Of a DNA stretch of 64,000 bases, positions 45,602 through 57,255 are shown piece after piece. The DNA is from Favolaschia claudopus. Taxonomy: Eukaryota; Basidiomycota; Agaricomycetes; Agaricales; Mycenaceae. Where the stretch lies: positions 1,860,001 to 1,924,000 of the forward strand of contig JAWWNJ010000007.1 of NCBI GenBank assembly GCA_037176885.1, in the 5' to 3' direction. A model generated the notes under the pieces. The model searched no databases, was not told the origin of the DNA, and was given only the letters and a program-made list of their open reading frames with translations. Both the position numbers and the translations under genes were made by a program. How positions within the stretch are numbered: position 1 is the stretch's first letter; the number at the start of each line of letters is the position of its first letter.

Positions 45602-48600
45602 ATGACAGAAGCCAAGAGAGAGAACGGAGAAAAAATCGGCAAACCACGTGAGCGTCCACGTCCTTCTTCTCCGAGACTTCATGTACGCGCTCGCCGTTTA
45701 TGCCAGTGTCGCCACTCACCGCTTTACAGGGCCGTCACCGTCGCCGTCGACTCCGCCGAGATCGCGCGCGCCAGTCTCCACGTCCGTCTCCCCTTCATCG
45801 CCCATCTCTACGCCGTTCCCTTCCTGTCCCTCTACCCGCTGCTCGCATACGCCTACTATGTCAAGTACGACCAATGGCTCGTCTCGGAAGAATGGACCTT
45901 CCTGGCCTGCGTCACCCTCGGTGCCAGCCACGCCCTCAGCTTCCTCGTAACCAAATGGAGCGGCTCCGCAAGAGCACTGATCACCACCAACTCTGCAAAA
46001 ACTATCAAAGAGGCCGACTGCATTCGCATCATCCCCCACTTGCACCGCGGAAAAGGCGACATCGTTGCTATAGACAAAAAAGTCGAGTCCGACCCGTCTA
46101 CGTATACTTTTAGCTATCAGCGCGACACGTACGTGATAAAAACGCTGAAACCGCTTGTCTTCCATCGGCTTCCGTACCCCTCCTCGACCCAACCGCCGCT
46201 CTCCACCTTCGTCGAGCCCACGGGGTTGCCCTCCGCCGACCTCGCGACCCAGCTCGCCCTCTTCGGTCCTAATGAATTCACCATCCCCATCCCCTCCTTC
46301 ACCGAGCTCTTCAGCGAACACGCCACCGCGCCGTTCTTCGTCTTCCAAATATTCTGCGTCGCGCTCTGGTGTCTGGACGAGTACTGGTACTACAGCTTGT
46401 TCACGCTGTTCATGCTCGTCATGTTCGAATGCACGGTCGTGTGGCAGCGCGTGCGCACGCTCACGGAGTTCCGCACCATGTCGGTCGTGCCATACGCCAT
46501 TCAGTGCTACCGGGACAGCAAGTGGGTTGAGGTGCAGACGGACAAGCTGTTGCCCGGCGACGTTGTGTCTGTGGCGCCCAAGCAAAATGAGCTCATCGTT
46601 CCGGCGGATGTGCTGTTGGTGCATGGGACGTGCATTGTCAATGAGGCTATGCTTTCCGGCGAGTCGACGCCGCTGCTCAAAGAGTCCATCCAGCTTCTAG
46701 AGGGCTCGGATAAACTCGACGTCGACGGCGCGCATAAAAACGCGGTTCTATTCAGTGGGACTAAGGTTCTCCAGGCTTCTTCCGTTTCGCAAAATGGGAT
46801 TGCCGCGCCGTTGAAAACTCCCGACGGAGGCTGCCTCGGCGTCGTCCTCCGCACCGGATTCGGCACCGCCCAAGGCCAACTCGTGCGCACCATGATTTTC
46901 AGCACCGAGCGCGTCTCAGCAAACAACCTGGAGAGTTTCCTGTTCATCGGCTTCCTCCTCATTTTTGCTATCGCTGCAAGTTGGTATGTGTGGACTAAGG
47001 GTATCGAGCGGGAGTTGAAGAAGAGTAAGCTGTTGTTGGATTGCGTGTTAATTATCACGAGTGTGGTGCCGCCGGAGCTGCCTATGGAGCTGTCGTTGGC
47101 GGTGAATGCGTCGCTTGTGGCGCTGAGCAAGTTTGCGATATTCTGCACGGAGCCGTTTAGGATTCCGTTTGCGGGGAGGGTTGATGTGTGCTGTTTTGAT
47201 AAGACGGGGACGATTACGGCGGAGAATTTGGTGTTGGAGGGGGTTGTGGGTGTCAAGTGCGTATTATTTCGGGTTGGCTTTTTGGTTGAATTGTGCTAAT
47301 TGATTGGGTGGGCGCAGTCCGAAGGATCCGAGGAAGCTTGTGAATGTGAAGGAGACTTCAAGGGAGACGACTTTGTGTCTTGCGGCTGCACATGCGCTTG
47401 TGAGGTTGGATGATGGGACTATTGTTGGTGACCCGATGGAGAAAACTACGCTTGAGGCGTTGGATTGGAATCTTTCGAAAGGTGCGCAATGAAAACTCAA
47501 CCGGACTTTGTGGCATCCTGAACTTCGTATAGGCGAACAAGTCTCACCCGCGAACGGCAACGCGCCGCACAAAACGCAGTTGTCCATCCGCAGGCGGTTC
47601 CAGTTTTCCTCGGCTCTCAAACGGATGTCGACGCTTTCGAATCTGCCCGGGGGCAAGACGATTGCGGCGGTCAAGGGCGCACCGGAGACGATTAAGGCTA
47701 TGCTTGCGAGTGTTCCGGCGCACTATGATGATACGTACAAGTACTTCACGCGGAAGGGCAGTCGGGTGCTTGCTCTTGCGATGAAGGAGATGGAGGCGAT
47801 GAACGTTGACAAGGTGGGTTGTTTGCCGTTTTCTGGTTTGTGGCAAGGAGGTTGAGGTGCTTGGATATATAGATTAACAAGGTCACCCGGGACGCGGTTG
47901 AGAGCCAGCTTGTCTTTGTTGGGTTTTTGGTGTTCCATTGCCCGCTGAAGGCGGATGCAGTTGAGACGCTGCAAATGTTGGCGGATTCGTCGCACCGTGT
48001 AAGTTTTTTGTTTAGCTGTTTTGAATCATGTTGATGTTTTTGTAGTGCATCATGATTACTGGAGACAACCCGCTGACTGCGGTGCATGTTGCGCGGGACG
48101 TCGAGATCGTCGACCGCGAGGCGCTGATTCTGGATCTGAAGGAGAACCCTGCGCATGAGGCTGACCTCACCTGGCGCACGGTCGATGAGACCAAGGTCAT
48201 CCCCGTTGATCCGAACGAGCCGTTAGACCCCTCGCTCTTCAACCACTACGATATCTGCATCACGGGTGCCGCCATGAAGCAGTTTGCCCATCGGCCTGCA
48301 TGGAAACAACTCGTTCAGAATACGTGGGTCTACGCGCGTGTGTCGCCGGCGCAAAAAGAGTACATCCTCACCACGCTGAAGGAGCTGGGGTACATCACGC
48401 TCATGGCAGGGGACGGGACGAATGATGTCGGGGCGCTGAAGCAGGCGCATATTGGGGTGGCGCTTTTGGATGGGACGGTGGAGGATTTGCAGAAGATTGC
48501 GGAGCGGCAGAGGTTGGAGAGGATTAAGAAGGTGTATGAGAGTCAGTTGTCGATTTCGGCGAGGTTTAATCAGCCGCCGCCGCCGGTGCCGCAGGCGATT

Positions 48601-49848
48601 GCGCATTTGTTGCCGGATGCGGTGGCGGCGCAGCAGAGGGCGGCGGCGGATTTGGCGACGGCGAGGAAGAAGAATCCGCTTGAGAAGGTGGGTTTTGCGT
48701 GTTTGAGTCTTGCGTTTTGGGCGATGCTGACATGGATTTGTGTGTTAGTTCAATCTCGAGGCGATTACGAGCAAAATGGCGGACCTTGATGATGAAGAGG
48801 AGGTTCCGAAAATCAAACTTGGTGATGCGTCCTGTGCTGCGCCGTTTACGTCCAAGCTTTCGCATGTTGCAGCTGGTTAGATCTTGTTTTCTGGCTGCTG
48901 AATTTTGTTTGACGGTTTTGCAGTAACACACGTTATTCGGCAAGGCCGGTGCACTCTTGTCGCCACGGTTCAGATGTACAAGATCTTAGCCCTGAATTGT
49001 CTGATCACGGCGTACTCGCTGAGTGTGCAGTATCTGGATGGAATCAAGTTTGGAGATTATCAGTATACTATTACTGGTGTCATGATGTCGGTTTGCTTCC
49101 TGTGTATATCCCGGGCTAAGGTGAGCAGCTTGATCTTCTCCAGTGGTGGCTTGACTAAAGGCTGTTTGATAGCCCGTAGAAAAGCTCTCGCGCGAACGAC
49201 CGCTAGGCAATATCTTCAATTTCTACGTCTTCCTCTCCATTGTGTTGCAGTTTGCGCTGCATATTGTGACGCTGGTGTACATGACCGACTTGGCCCACGC
49301 GTATGAACCTCGCGAGGGCCTTATCGATCTGGAAGCCAAGTTTGAACCGAGTTTGCTGAATACGGCTATCTATTTGCTTGGGCTGTCGCAACAGGTGTCT
49401 ACGTTTACGATTAACTTCCAGGTAAGCTTACGCAAAACAAGAAATTTTTTATTGTATTGACTTTGCCGGTTGATAGGGACGGCCGTTCCGCGAAGGTATT
49501 CGCGAGAACCAGTACTTGTTCTACGGTCTTCTTGGGGCTAGCGCTGTTGCGTTCTCTGGCGCGACCGACTTTATGCCGGAGATGAATAGGTGGCTGCAAA
49601 TTGTCGAAATGGAGACAGCTGTGAGTCGAATAATTCCTTTGCCTCAGAGCATATGCTCATCTTTGTTATTCTAGTTCAAGGTCCGCTTGACGACTAGCAT
49701 GATCATCGATTTTGCTGGGTGCTGGGTGATCGAGAAGGTGTGCAAGTACCTGTTTGCTGATCTGGAGCCCAAGGCGATGGTGACGCGTGGACGGGAACGG
49801 CGGGAGGCAAGGAGAGCTGAGCAGGAGCGGTTGAAGAAAGACGATTAG
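45602..49848 (+). CDS. SPF1: P5A-type ATPase, ER transmembrane-helix dislocase (SPF1 family)
   Basis: Exons 45602-47256, 47318-47481, 47533-47813, 47873-47998, 48046-48687, 48749-48875, 48924-49120, 49173-49421, 49477-49620 and 49675-49848 join in frame to 1,252 aa, near the family length of about 1,215. Motifs in order: N-terminal helices, [26 protein letters not shown] (actuator), the P5A signature [13 protein letters not shown], the phosphorylated Asp in CFDKTGTIT (about residue 533), KGAPE (nucleotide binding), [27 protein letters not shown] (hinge) and C-terminal helices. The yeast Spf1 and human ATP13A1 relatives pull mis-inserted mitochondrial tail-anchored and signal-anchor helices out of the ER. 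The usual DKTGTLT is DKTGTIT here. The first 45 residues are unusual; a further ATG at 45578 and an unrecognised short intron are alternatives. Confidence 0.93.
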
Positions 49849-49986
49849 TAAGTAGATTATAAACTAATTCATGTGTGCGTAGTACTAGTAGAGTAGATGC
49901 GCGTCGCTTACAGCCTACCGGATTTCCTTTAATTACTGCTGTTTATAGTTGATCAAAGCTTTTTCTGAAGTGTCCGGACTCCATGA

Positions 49987-52436
49987 ATGCTTGCGCGACG
50001 GCGGGGTGTGCTCGCCAATGTTCTAGCCAACGAACGATGTAACTGCTTTCTTTTGCGCTATCAGCACTCTGCGGCGGCGGCGGATGGCGCGCCTTTGCCT
50101 CTGGATGTGCTTCTGAACAGCTCGACGCCGGCGCCAGAAAGTGGACACTCTCCCGTCCTATGGCCACGGGTATCGCAACGCAAAGATTCGCTGACTTTGG
50201 CCCGCGAAATCCGTGCATGCGGCGATGTTGCTAGCCTCCTGCAAGTGCTCGGCAATGCGCCCGCACCGTACTCGCGTCTTGTCACACATACGATTGTACA
50301 TGCCCTCCTCCGCGCTCAGCATCCCTCTCGTGCTGGCGCGTTCCTTGTGGAGGCTGCCACGCCGCGCCATGAAGCTGCTAAGCAGCCCCGCATTCATAGC
50401 GTCTCCCTTGCCAAAACAATCCAAGCACTCCTCAAAACGGTTCCCCGCATTCAAGGACGTCAGGACCGTATGCGCACCTCCCATGATCCTCGTCTGCTGG
50501 TACTCGAGCCGCATGCGATCTCGGACTCTGCGCTGCGCAACGCGTTGACGCTGTACATCCAGGCTCGGAAACTCTTCATTCGCCGCCAGGGGAATGTTGC
50601 CACAGAGCTCTGGAATGCACTGCTCAATCAGCGTGAATGGGTGACTGCGGCTCTTTTTTTCGAGCAGCAGGTTATGGACTATCAGCTGCGCCGCACGCTC
50701 CCGACACTCCTGCGCCCCGAGTCTTCAATCGAGCCGCACCGCCAAAATCAGCTGCGTCGCCGGCTTGCGGTCCTACGCCTCGAGGATATTTATCCTCCAA
50801 AAGGACAATTTGTAGACTTGTGTTACCGGCTCGCTGGTGTCCTCAGCGGCATTCTGAAATCTCCTGGAAGCGGGTCATTGTTTGTGGAAGCCGCGGGCGC
50901 TGTCCCTGAGAGGGCGCGGAAGGAGCCTGATCTGTTCGCTACTGAGTCCGACTCTCGACAGATCAGTCCGCGACCTCCGAAAACCCCTCTGACACCGCAG
51001 CGCGCTCGACACCACGTACGACTCGTTCTCCAGGCTCTCACTGTCCTCGGTCGCCTGGTGGATACGCGCCAGGTTCCTTTCGCAAATATCAGTGCGTGGG
51101 TCAACACTGTCGGAAGCGTGAGTCTTTTTCGTTTCGAGATATGCTTTGTTTCTATCCCGGTTCCCAATACATATACTAATCGGCTATCTAGCTTCCTCGC
51201 TCTCTAATGGACGTCGTGGTATACACTATGATCGACCAGCGCCCCGCAACGGTTTACGCTCGTAAGCATTTACGCGAAATCATAGACCGCTATGCTGCGT
51301 CTCCACCACGGACGCCGCATGTTTTCAGTCATGTCGTGATCGAAACGAACGGGAATACGTGGAGGGGTCTCGCGCACAGGTCTGTGGAGGCTCCCAAGGA
51401 CACTTTGGGCCTATACAAAGCCCTACGCGCAACCTATGATGCGCCCGATGCGATGCCTGGTGGACTCACTGGACATAAGTCTCTCCAGCAACTGCGTAAA
51501 ACGGACATCTTTCCTCTGCTTCGGAACGCAACTTACGTCCCCCCTGCAAACCCTACCGAGGCAGCGGATGATAGCTTCATGCCTCCGCCTTCGATGCCAA
51601 CATACGAGGCATTGTTTGCTGTCCTGCTCAATACCCCCAATGGATGTGCACCTGGGGCCTTATATGACTCGGTTCCCGCCTTGATCTCCGCCTCACAGTC
51701 ACCAAAAAAACTCAGACAGGCCAAGAAGGTTGCTGAACGCCTCAGAAAAGCTGAGCAAAGGGAGGAAAAGAATTATCATGCACCACGCAGTCCAAATAAC
51801 CCAAACCCGTTACACTTGCGCTACCCAGAACATCCGCTGGACTTTGACAAATATCCAAACTTGGCTCCAGTTGCCTACCGCAAACAATTGGCGATAGAAA
51901 AGCTCGGATCCCGATCCATAGCTCTGGCGTTGGGACGGGTGCGGATGGTGGCGGGTTTGCTGGCGCATATGTTGCATGAGCGCAGTCCTCCTTTGCTGCC
52001 GTGGAAGAGCAAGTCGATTATGCAGCTGCTTGGGAGACGCGCAGATATTTTGCGGCCGTTGCTGGGTCAAGAAGGAGGACCGGAACAGGGAAATTTCTTG
52101 TTGGAGGACAAGTGGCAAGGGCTGTGGGAGGCGGTATGGGAAGGGGAAGCGCGTGCAAGGAGGGAAGGTGAGGTGAATGCGGCGGAGTCGAGGCGGCTTG
52201 TTGGAGAGGCGGAAATGGAGGCTGGTGTTACGAGTGAACGCATTTTGGTGAGGGTGCCGGTGGAGGACGAGGACGAGTGGGCGGTGGATCGGGATAGTGG
52301 GGTGTTGCGGCCGAAGTGGGATGAAGATGAGGAGGCAGATATGGGAGCGGAGGAGTTGGAGGAATTTAATCGGAGGCTGGGTTCGAGGGCGTCGGACAAG
52401 GAGGTCGAGATGTATCGCGAGGGATTGTCTACTTGA
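49987..52436 (+). CDS. hypothetical protein, probably mitochondrial
   Basis: Two exons (49987-51117 and 51192-52436; phase-0 intron of 74 nt) give 791 aa. The N terminus MLARRRGVLANVLANERC is Arg-rich without acids, followed by LLRYQHSAAA, which resembles a cleaved mitochondrial presequence. The body is helical and basic (RNALTLYIQARKLFIRRQG, AALFFEQQVMDYQLRRTLP) with the look of helical-repeat RNA-binding or mitoribosome-associated proteins, but no PPR repeat could be confirmed. The C terminus is acidic (DEDEWAVDRDSG, DEDEEADMGAEELEEF). I do not recognise the family. Confidence 0.6.
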
Positions 52437-52644
52437 AGCTGGCGAAACTTTTGTCGTCCTCGTACCTGTGGGGTATTGTAGTAGGCAAAATATATGTAGA
52501 CCGCTGTCTGGCATACGCCGTGATATCGATACTTTGCAGGCACCGCATCCAGCTGTTCTCGACTTCTTTCCACAGCTTATGTTAACAAGTGACCATGATA
52601 CGCCCACACTGAGCCTGCGGAAGTAACTCTTTGTTCCCTCCACT

Positions 52645-53494
52645 ATGTGCGCCTCTTTCTTCGAGGGATGCACGGATTTCAAGATCTCAGGTGGTACCTT
52701 CAACGAAGTTCGCGGCAACCTCAACAATCGCACCATTCACCACACTCGTGCTCAACAGAATACAGCCAATGTCCGCAGCCGATTCGATTCCCGCCCAGTT
52801 TACAGCTCCAATGATGCTCTCTCCCCCTCTACATCTTCCCCGCCCAGGAGCGGCGCTGCAGGTTCGCTGATTGCGGTCGATCCGCTCGCGTCTTTTACGT
52901 TTGTAACGAGATAATTGAGCAGGGGATTGTGCTGGAGCCAGAATAGACCCTTATGAGCCCTCCCGCCGCGGTTCAGATCCATTGCCTCAAAGTACGCTTG
53001 AAGCCCCATATGTCTTGCGGAATTTTCATTTACTGTGAACAGTCGCGGATCGCAGGAGTAGAACGGAGGGCTTTGCGCCTCGTTTCCCTTTTGAAGAGCC
53101 CGAATTCGAGCCGATTTCTAGTTCGGGGCAGGGGATAACAAGCAACGCCCAAAGCACGCCATATCGCGTGCATCAGACTTCCGAACCTCTTCCCAGCAAC
53201 AGCCTCAACAATCGCAGACCTCCTGTGGATGAGAATCCCTGGGACGCGAATCGTAGACCGCCTGCGGTTGAGAGTCGCTGGCTCGGCTCGGGCAGAACCT
53301 CCTCGCTGCCCACATCCTCCTCCACCGAATGGCGCGGTCCTTCGGGTTCGTCTTCAGCTCGGTATGACTTGCGAGCAGGGGATATTATATTCTACGGCGA
53401 TGAGGACTCTGAAGACGACTCTGACGATGACGACGTTGTGGGCTTTCCTGCGCGGTTACGGCCGCAGGTGCCTGTAACTCCTCAAGCACGGTGA
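52645..53494 (+). CDS. hypothetical low-complexity protein with ISGGTFNEV start
   Basis: Exons 52645-52902 and 53132-53494 keep frame and give 206 aa; the 229-nt intron is long for this region, so a further small exon may exist. The start MCASFFEGCTDFKISGGTFNEVRGN matches the short motif FF.GA.DF.I.GGTF..V.G found at the start of many Agaricomycete proteins of unknown function. The rest is rich in Arg, Ser, Asn and Pro. It ends with an acidic run (DEDSEDDSDDDD) before RLRPQVPVTP. Probably disordered. Confidence 0.5.
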
Positions 53495-55038
53495 CCTCGT
53501 GCTGGATTGTGACTGTATTGACCAAACCGTGGCTCGCTCTGTTGACTCTCTGTGCTTTGTATAACTTCGCTCTGTGCTGCTCTGCTCTGCGTCTTGTTGT
53601 CTCTAGCTGTTTTATATGTTGATCGCAATCCAGCTCGCTGTCATCTCACAAACTTGTCTGACAAGTGGCAAGGCTCTCTGAGCCTCTGCCATCCTTCGCG
53701 GCTGTCTATCAGTGACCTTGTGCTGGTGCAGTGTCGCTGATCGCGAGTCAGAAGCTGGTCTTGTCACTTGAATTGACGTGCAACCCCAGTCTAAGATCGT
53801 AATTGTCGACAACCCGGGGCATGCACAGTGCAGTTTGGTATCGATCTCCTGTTGTGCTACTTTGATTGCGAACGCAACGGCTTTATCCTCTGAAATGTTC
53901 CTGTTTGCTTCAACCATACGTTGTAGCTCTGGATCTTCCTTCAAGACGGGATGCTCGCCCAGGAGTGTCTGCGGGGACTTTGTGTTCCTCCACATCTGGT
54001 CAAAGCAGTCAAATAAACGAGCAGCATAAAACAGAGGTAAGGATCAGCTACTAAGGAGGTTGCCAGGGGATGCGAAACTCGAAAGACAAGACCAGGTCAT
54101 TCGGCAGGTGGCCAAACCGACATACACTGTACAGCACGAGCAGACGAAGCTGCCGAGTGTCCGTTCGTCGCCCGCGATTTCCGTGTCTCTGGTTTCCTCC
54201 TTACGGGCTGAATACCGAACTGCCAGTGGAAGTTCCGAACGACAAGCAACTGACAATACAGTTTGTTGTATGCGAGGTTATATCTAGTGAGTTGGGCGCC
54301 CCGAATGTTTTCATTCGTCGAAATCTGATTCGGAAAGGCTAATAGGTGGTGGACAGTGCGCCGCAATTAAAGAGCCGATACCACTTGGTCGCCGAATTGA
54401 ATGAGAGCGCCCAGAGGCGCCCAAGGTTGACGTTGAACGTTCGCGAATCGCATGCAGATGCACAAGTGATGCACAACAATATTGGGTTTGAGACGCGTCG
54501 CTACGTCACCGTATGGTTCGTATGCGACAGAAAACTGCGCCGGCAATCATGAATTCCTCGGTTCGTTCTCAACTCGACTTTTTGTGCCAGCGAAAACGCA
54601 AAAGGTTCCCCACCAGCGCTCGAGTGATGGACGGCGCCGAAGGTTTCAATGGCCCAATTGGACAGAATTGGACGCGGGCGTACCGATCAAATGAAGTTGT
54701 CTGCCAATCCTTTTACCAGTCAAGATGTGCAAGTGATCAGCTGTGATGTGCGTTGCCCAGCGATGCCGAAACGAACAACTTTAACCGGGTCCTAATTTTA
54801 GGGATGCAAAATGTTCAGACTGATTTTGAGCGTTGCCCAGCGAGTCGAACTGGAAAGCATTTTGGTGTAACGAGTCTATCCAGCTGTGAACCTCTTTCTC
54901 TGTGGTGCCTGGTTCGTTCTTCTTCACTGCCGAAATACCAAGCAAAACCGCACTGGCACCCCGCTCCGTTGTCGGATCGCCATTGCTTCCGACGGTCGTG
55001 CATCTCGGCAGATCATTGATTGCCGCCCAGCTTTTTGC
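53495..55038. other. gene-poor stretch with possible relics
   Basis: The minus strand at 53775-53995 reads MWRNTKSPQTLLGEHPVL..., then EDPELQRMVEANRN and AVAFAIKVAQQEID, which looks coding-like but is short and has no partner exons. The minus frame at 54781-55062 and plus frames at 54060-54342 are similarly unconvincing. These may be decayed gene pieces. Nothing else was recognised. Confidence 0.3.
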
Positions 55039-55046
55039 TATAAATT
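55039..55046 (+). promoter_or_regulatory. TATA box, small secreted protein gene
   Basis: TATAAATT lies about 105 bases before the ATG at 55152. Confidence 0.4.
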
Positions 55047-55151
55047 CTGAGGATGGTCTCAACTTACCGCAGCCAAAGTTTCTTGACTTAGCACCCTCTT
55101 CAACTTCTCAATCCCCCAATTCTATCTTTCCTTCCCTTACGATCCCTCACC

Positions 55152-55722
55152 ATGATGTTCAACGTCGTCGCACTCTTCGCTCTCGTCAACGCCGCCCTCG
55201 TTTCTTCCACCGCCATCCGCGCTGACGCCGCCCCTGCTGTTGCGCACAAGGCTACCGGCCCCATCGCTAACGCTATCAGCCCCATCGCGAACGCCATCGT
55301 CGTACGTTTTCGTGTCTCGTAATTAAGCGGGTTAGCTTACAGTATATGGCACAGGTTTTCCAAACTTGCGTCGGTCAGTATCCTTCAAAGCTGTTCGACC
55401 ATCTTCGTTCATTCGACCTTCTCAGATGAGAACCTGAAAAACTGCTTGATCTGGTCTGCCACCACTCTCCCCGTTGGGTGCTCGAACACTGCTTCCAGCG
55501 GCCAGGCCAACTCGATCAGCAGTGTGCAGACCGCTGCTGGTGTTGGGTGCACTCTCTTCACGTATGGTCTTCCGTGAGCATGCCCATTGCTTGAGAACTA
55601 ATGTGGTCCACAGTTCCACGACGTGCTCGGGACAGTCACAGTTCATCAACGGAACTCTCAACGCCTTGACTGTTGTTGGCTTCGACAACAAAGCCAACTC
55701 CTTCACATGTGCTTCGCTCTAG
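55152..55722 (+). CDS. small secreted cysteine-containing protein (crystallin-like fold possible)
   Basis: Four exons (55152-55301, 55355-55373, 55426-55561, 55614-55722) give 137 aa. A signal peptide (MMFNVVALFALVNAALVSSTAI) is followed by a short Ala-rich propeptide-like stretch. The mature part has CVDENLKNC, LPVGCSN, SISSVQTAAGVGCTLF, TTCSG and SFTCASL at the end. The spacing of VGCTLF, TTCSG.S.F..G..N and F..KANSF.C resembles small fungal secreted proteins with a beta/gamma-crystallin-like fold. The second exon is only 19 nt. Role unknown; surface or effector-like activity is a guess. Confidence 0.6.
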
Positions 55723-56747
55723 GCACCTTGTGGCTCAGACGTTCACGGCTGTCTACAAAACGTGAGTTGCTGCTTGATCTTTCAGGCGCATCCGATTTAG
55801 TCACACTATTTTAGTCGCTATTATTCCCAGGTTTTGAACGGTTTTAATGTGTAGATGAGTCTACAAGTAATGCTATCGTTTTGCAAGATTTACAGGTGGA
55901 CGGTGACCCTCCGCACCTCGCTATGTCGACTTTGAGAGTGCTTGCAAGTGCAATGCTTGTTGGGTCAGAGATCACCTCAGACTTCAGTTTTCGATGAAAT
56001 GAGCAGCATGTCACACTCTGTCATGCCTGTCGCCTCTTGTTCTCAACCTGTACAAGACGTTCTCAACAACGGAGCCCCAGTTGCGGCTGCGAAAAGCTAT
56101 AAACTATAGTTGGCCCATTTCGCGGAGTGGCAATCGCTTTCGAGCTGCTTCAGCCAAGCTCCCTATGTATAGGTTGAGACTGGGGTCCATTAGCATGAGT
56201 GCAAGACACTGCTGGGAATATAATCTCATTTGAAAGTAAATAAGGGCTCCTTCAATAAACCGCCCTCACTTGGATTCAGTGATGATCGCTTTGGGGATTA
56301 GAGGGTTTGCGAAGTATCTATCAGGATGCAAGGCCATCTTTGTCGACATCCTCTCTGAGTCTTTGAGTTGAAATTGCCAGAAGGCCTCTAGATCCTCGTG
56401 CTTCGTCGTCGCGACTCTCGGCCTTCTCATGCGCGTTTTACGCGTATCCGAACCAAATGCACGTCAGAAATTCCGCTTATATTATTCACGTCAACGTCTC
56501 AACCTCAAAGCTTCAAACCTCGACGCGTCAAGGCTTCAACCTCAAGACTCCAAGCCGCGCTGCAAGATATGCGCGTCAGCGCCTCGACCTCAAATCTCCA
56601 AACTGCACAGATGCAAGGAAGAGAAAGAAAGGAAGTTGGAAGCCGGAAATTGCCGGGGATGCCGCGTGCGGATCATGAGTTATACAGTCGCGGTTGGCTT
56701 CCCACGATACCTCACCCACCCGCCAAAAAGTTTCCTCTTCGTCGACG
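55723..56747. other. intergenic, no gene seen
   Basis: Upstream of the ribosomal protein gene. A low-complexity patch at 56500-56620 has repeated CTCAA/CTTCAA motifs (AACCTCAAAGCTTCAA style). Overlapping frames there are composition artefacts. Confidence 0.5.
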
Positions 56748-57154
56748 ATGGTGCGTCGCGCTCAACACTCACCATTTCAGCGTCTTATGCCCCCGTCGTA
56801 GCCTAAGGAGATCCGCGACATCAAGCAATTCATTGAGATCGCCCGGAGAAAGGACGCTTCTCGTGCGTCTCGCTGTCTTTCTTACTAGGATACCCAATAA
56901 TCAGTTCTTCAGAGGCGCGGATAAAGAAAATCGCGGCCAAGATTGCGGGCGGCAAGCAGCAAACAAAATTCAAGCTGCGGTGTTCGCGGTATCTCTACAC
57001 TCTCTCCGTCGATGACCCAGAAAAGGCCGAGAAGCTGAAGCAAAGTCTTCCCCCGGGTGCGTCGTCTGCGCATATATCTTGCGTCCTTGCCCCTTACCCG
57101 ACATATACAGGCCTGAACGTGGTTGAGGTCAAAAAGACACCAAAGAAGAAGTAA
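56748..57154 (+). CDS. RPL38: 60S ribosomal protein eL38
   Basis: Four exons (56748-56750, 56802-56862, 56913-57056, 57111-57154) give 83 aa. The sequence [20 protein letters not shown]..., then [38 protein letters not shown] and [11 protein letters not shown] is eL38 from end to end. It is a small basic protein of the large cytosolic subunit. The first exon is the ATG alone, followed by a 51-nt intron, an arrangement seen in other intron-rich fungal ribosomal genes. The next gene is convergent, with its stop 101 bp away. Confidence 0.93.
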
Positions 57155-57255
57155 ATATCGACTGCCTTGCGGTGCAGTTTCGCTCTTCTGGGTGTCGTAT
57201 GCGGACACGTCCATATGCTAGGGTTCTCTATGCGCTATGCCCTAATCATATCATT

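Noticed and set aside
45716..46624. 302-codon minus-strand frame opposite the P5A-ATPase
   Set aside because: Antisense of a GC-rich, well-conserved exon.
51810..52736. 308-codon minus-strand frame opposite the unknown mitochondrial protein
   Set aside because: Low-complexity His/Pro/Arg shadow with no motif; the plus frame has better coding character and a clean intron.
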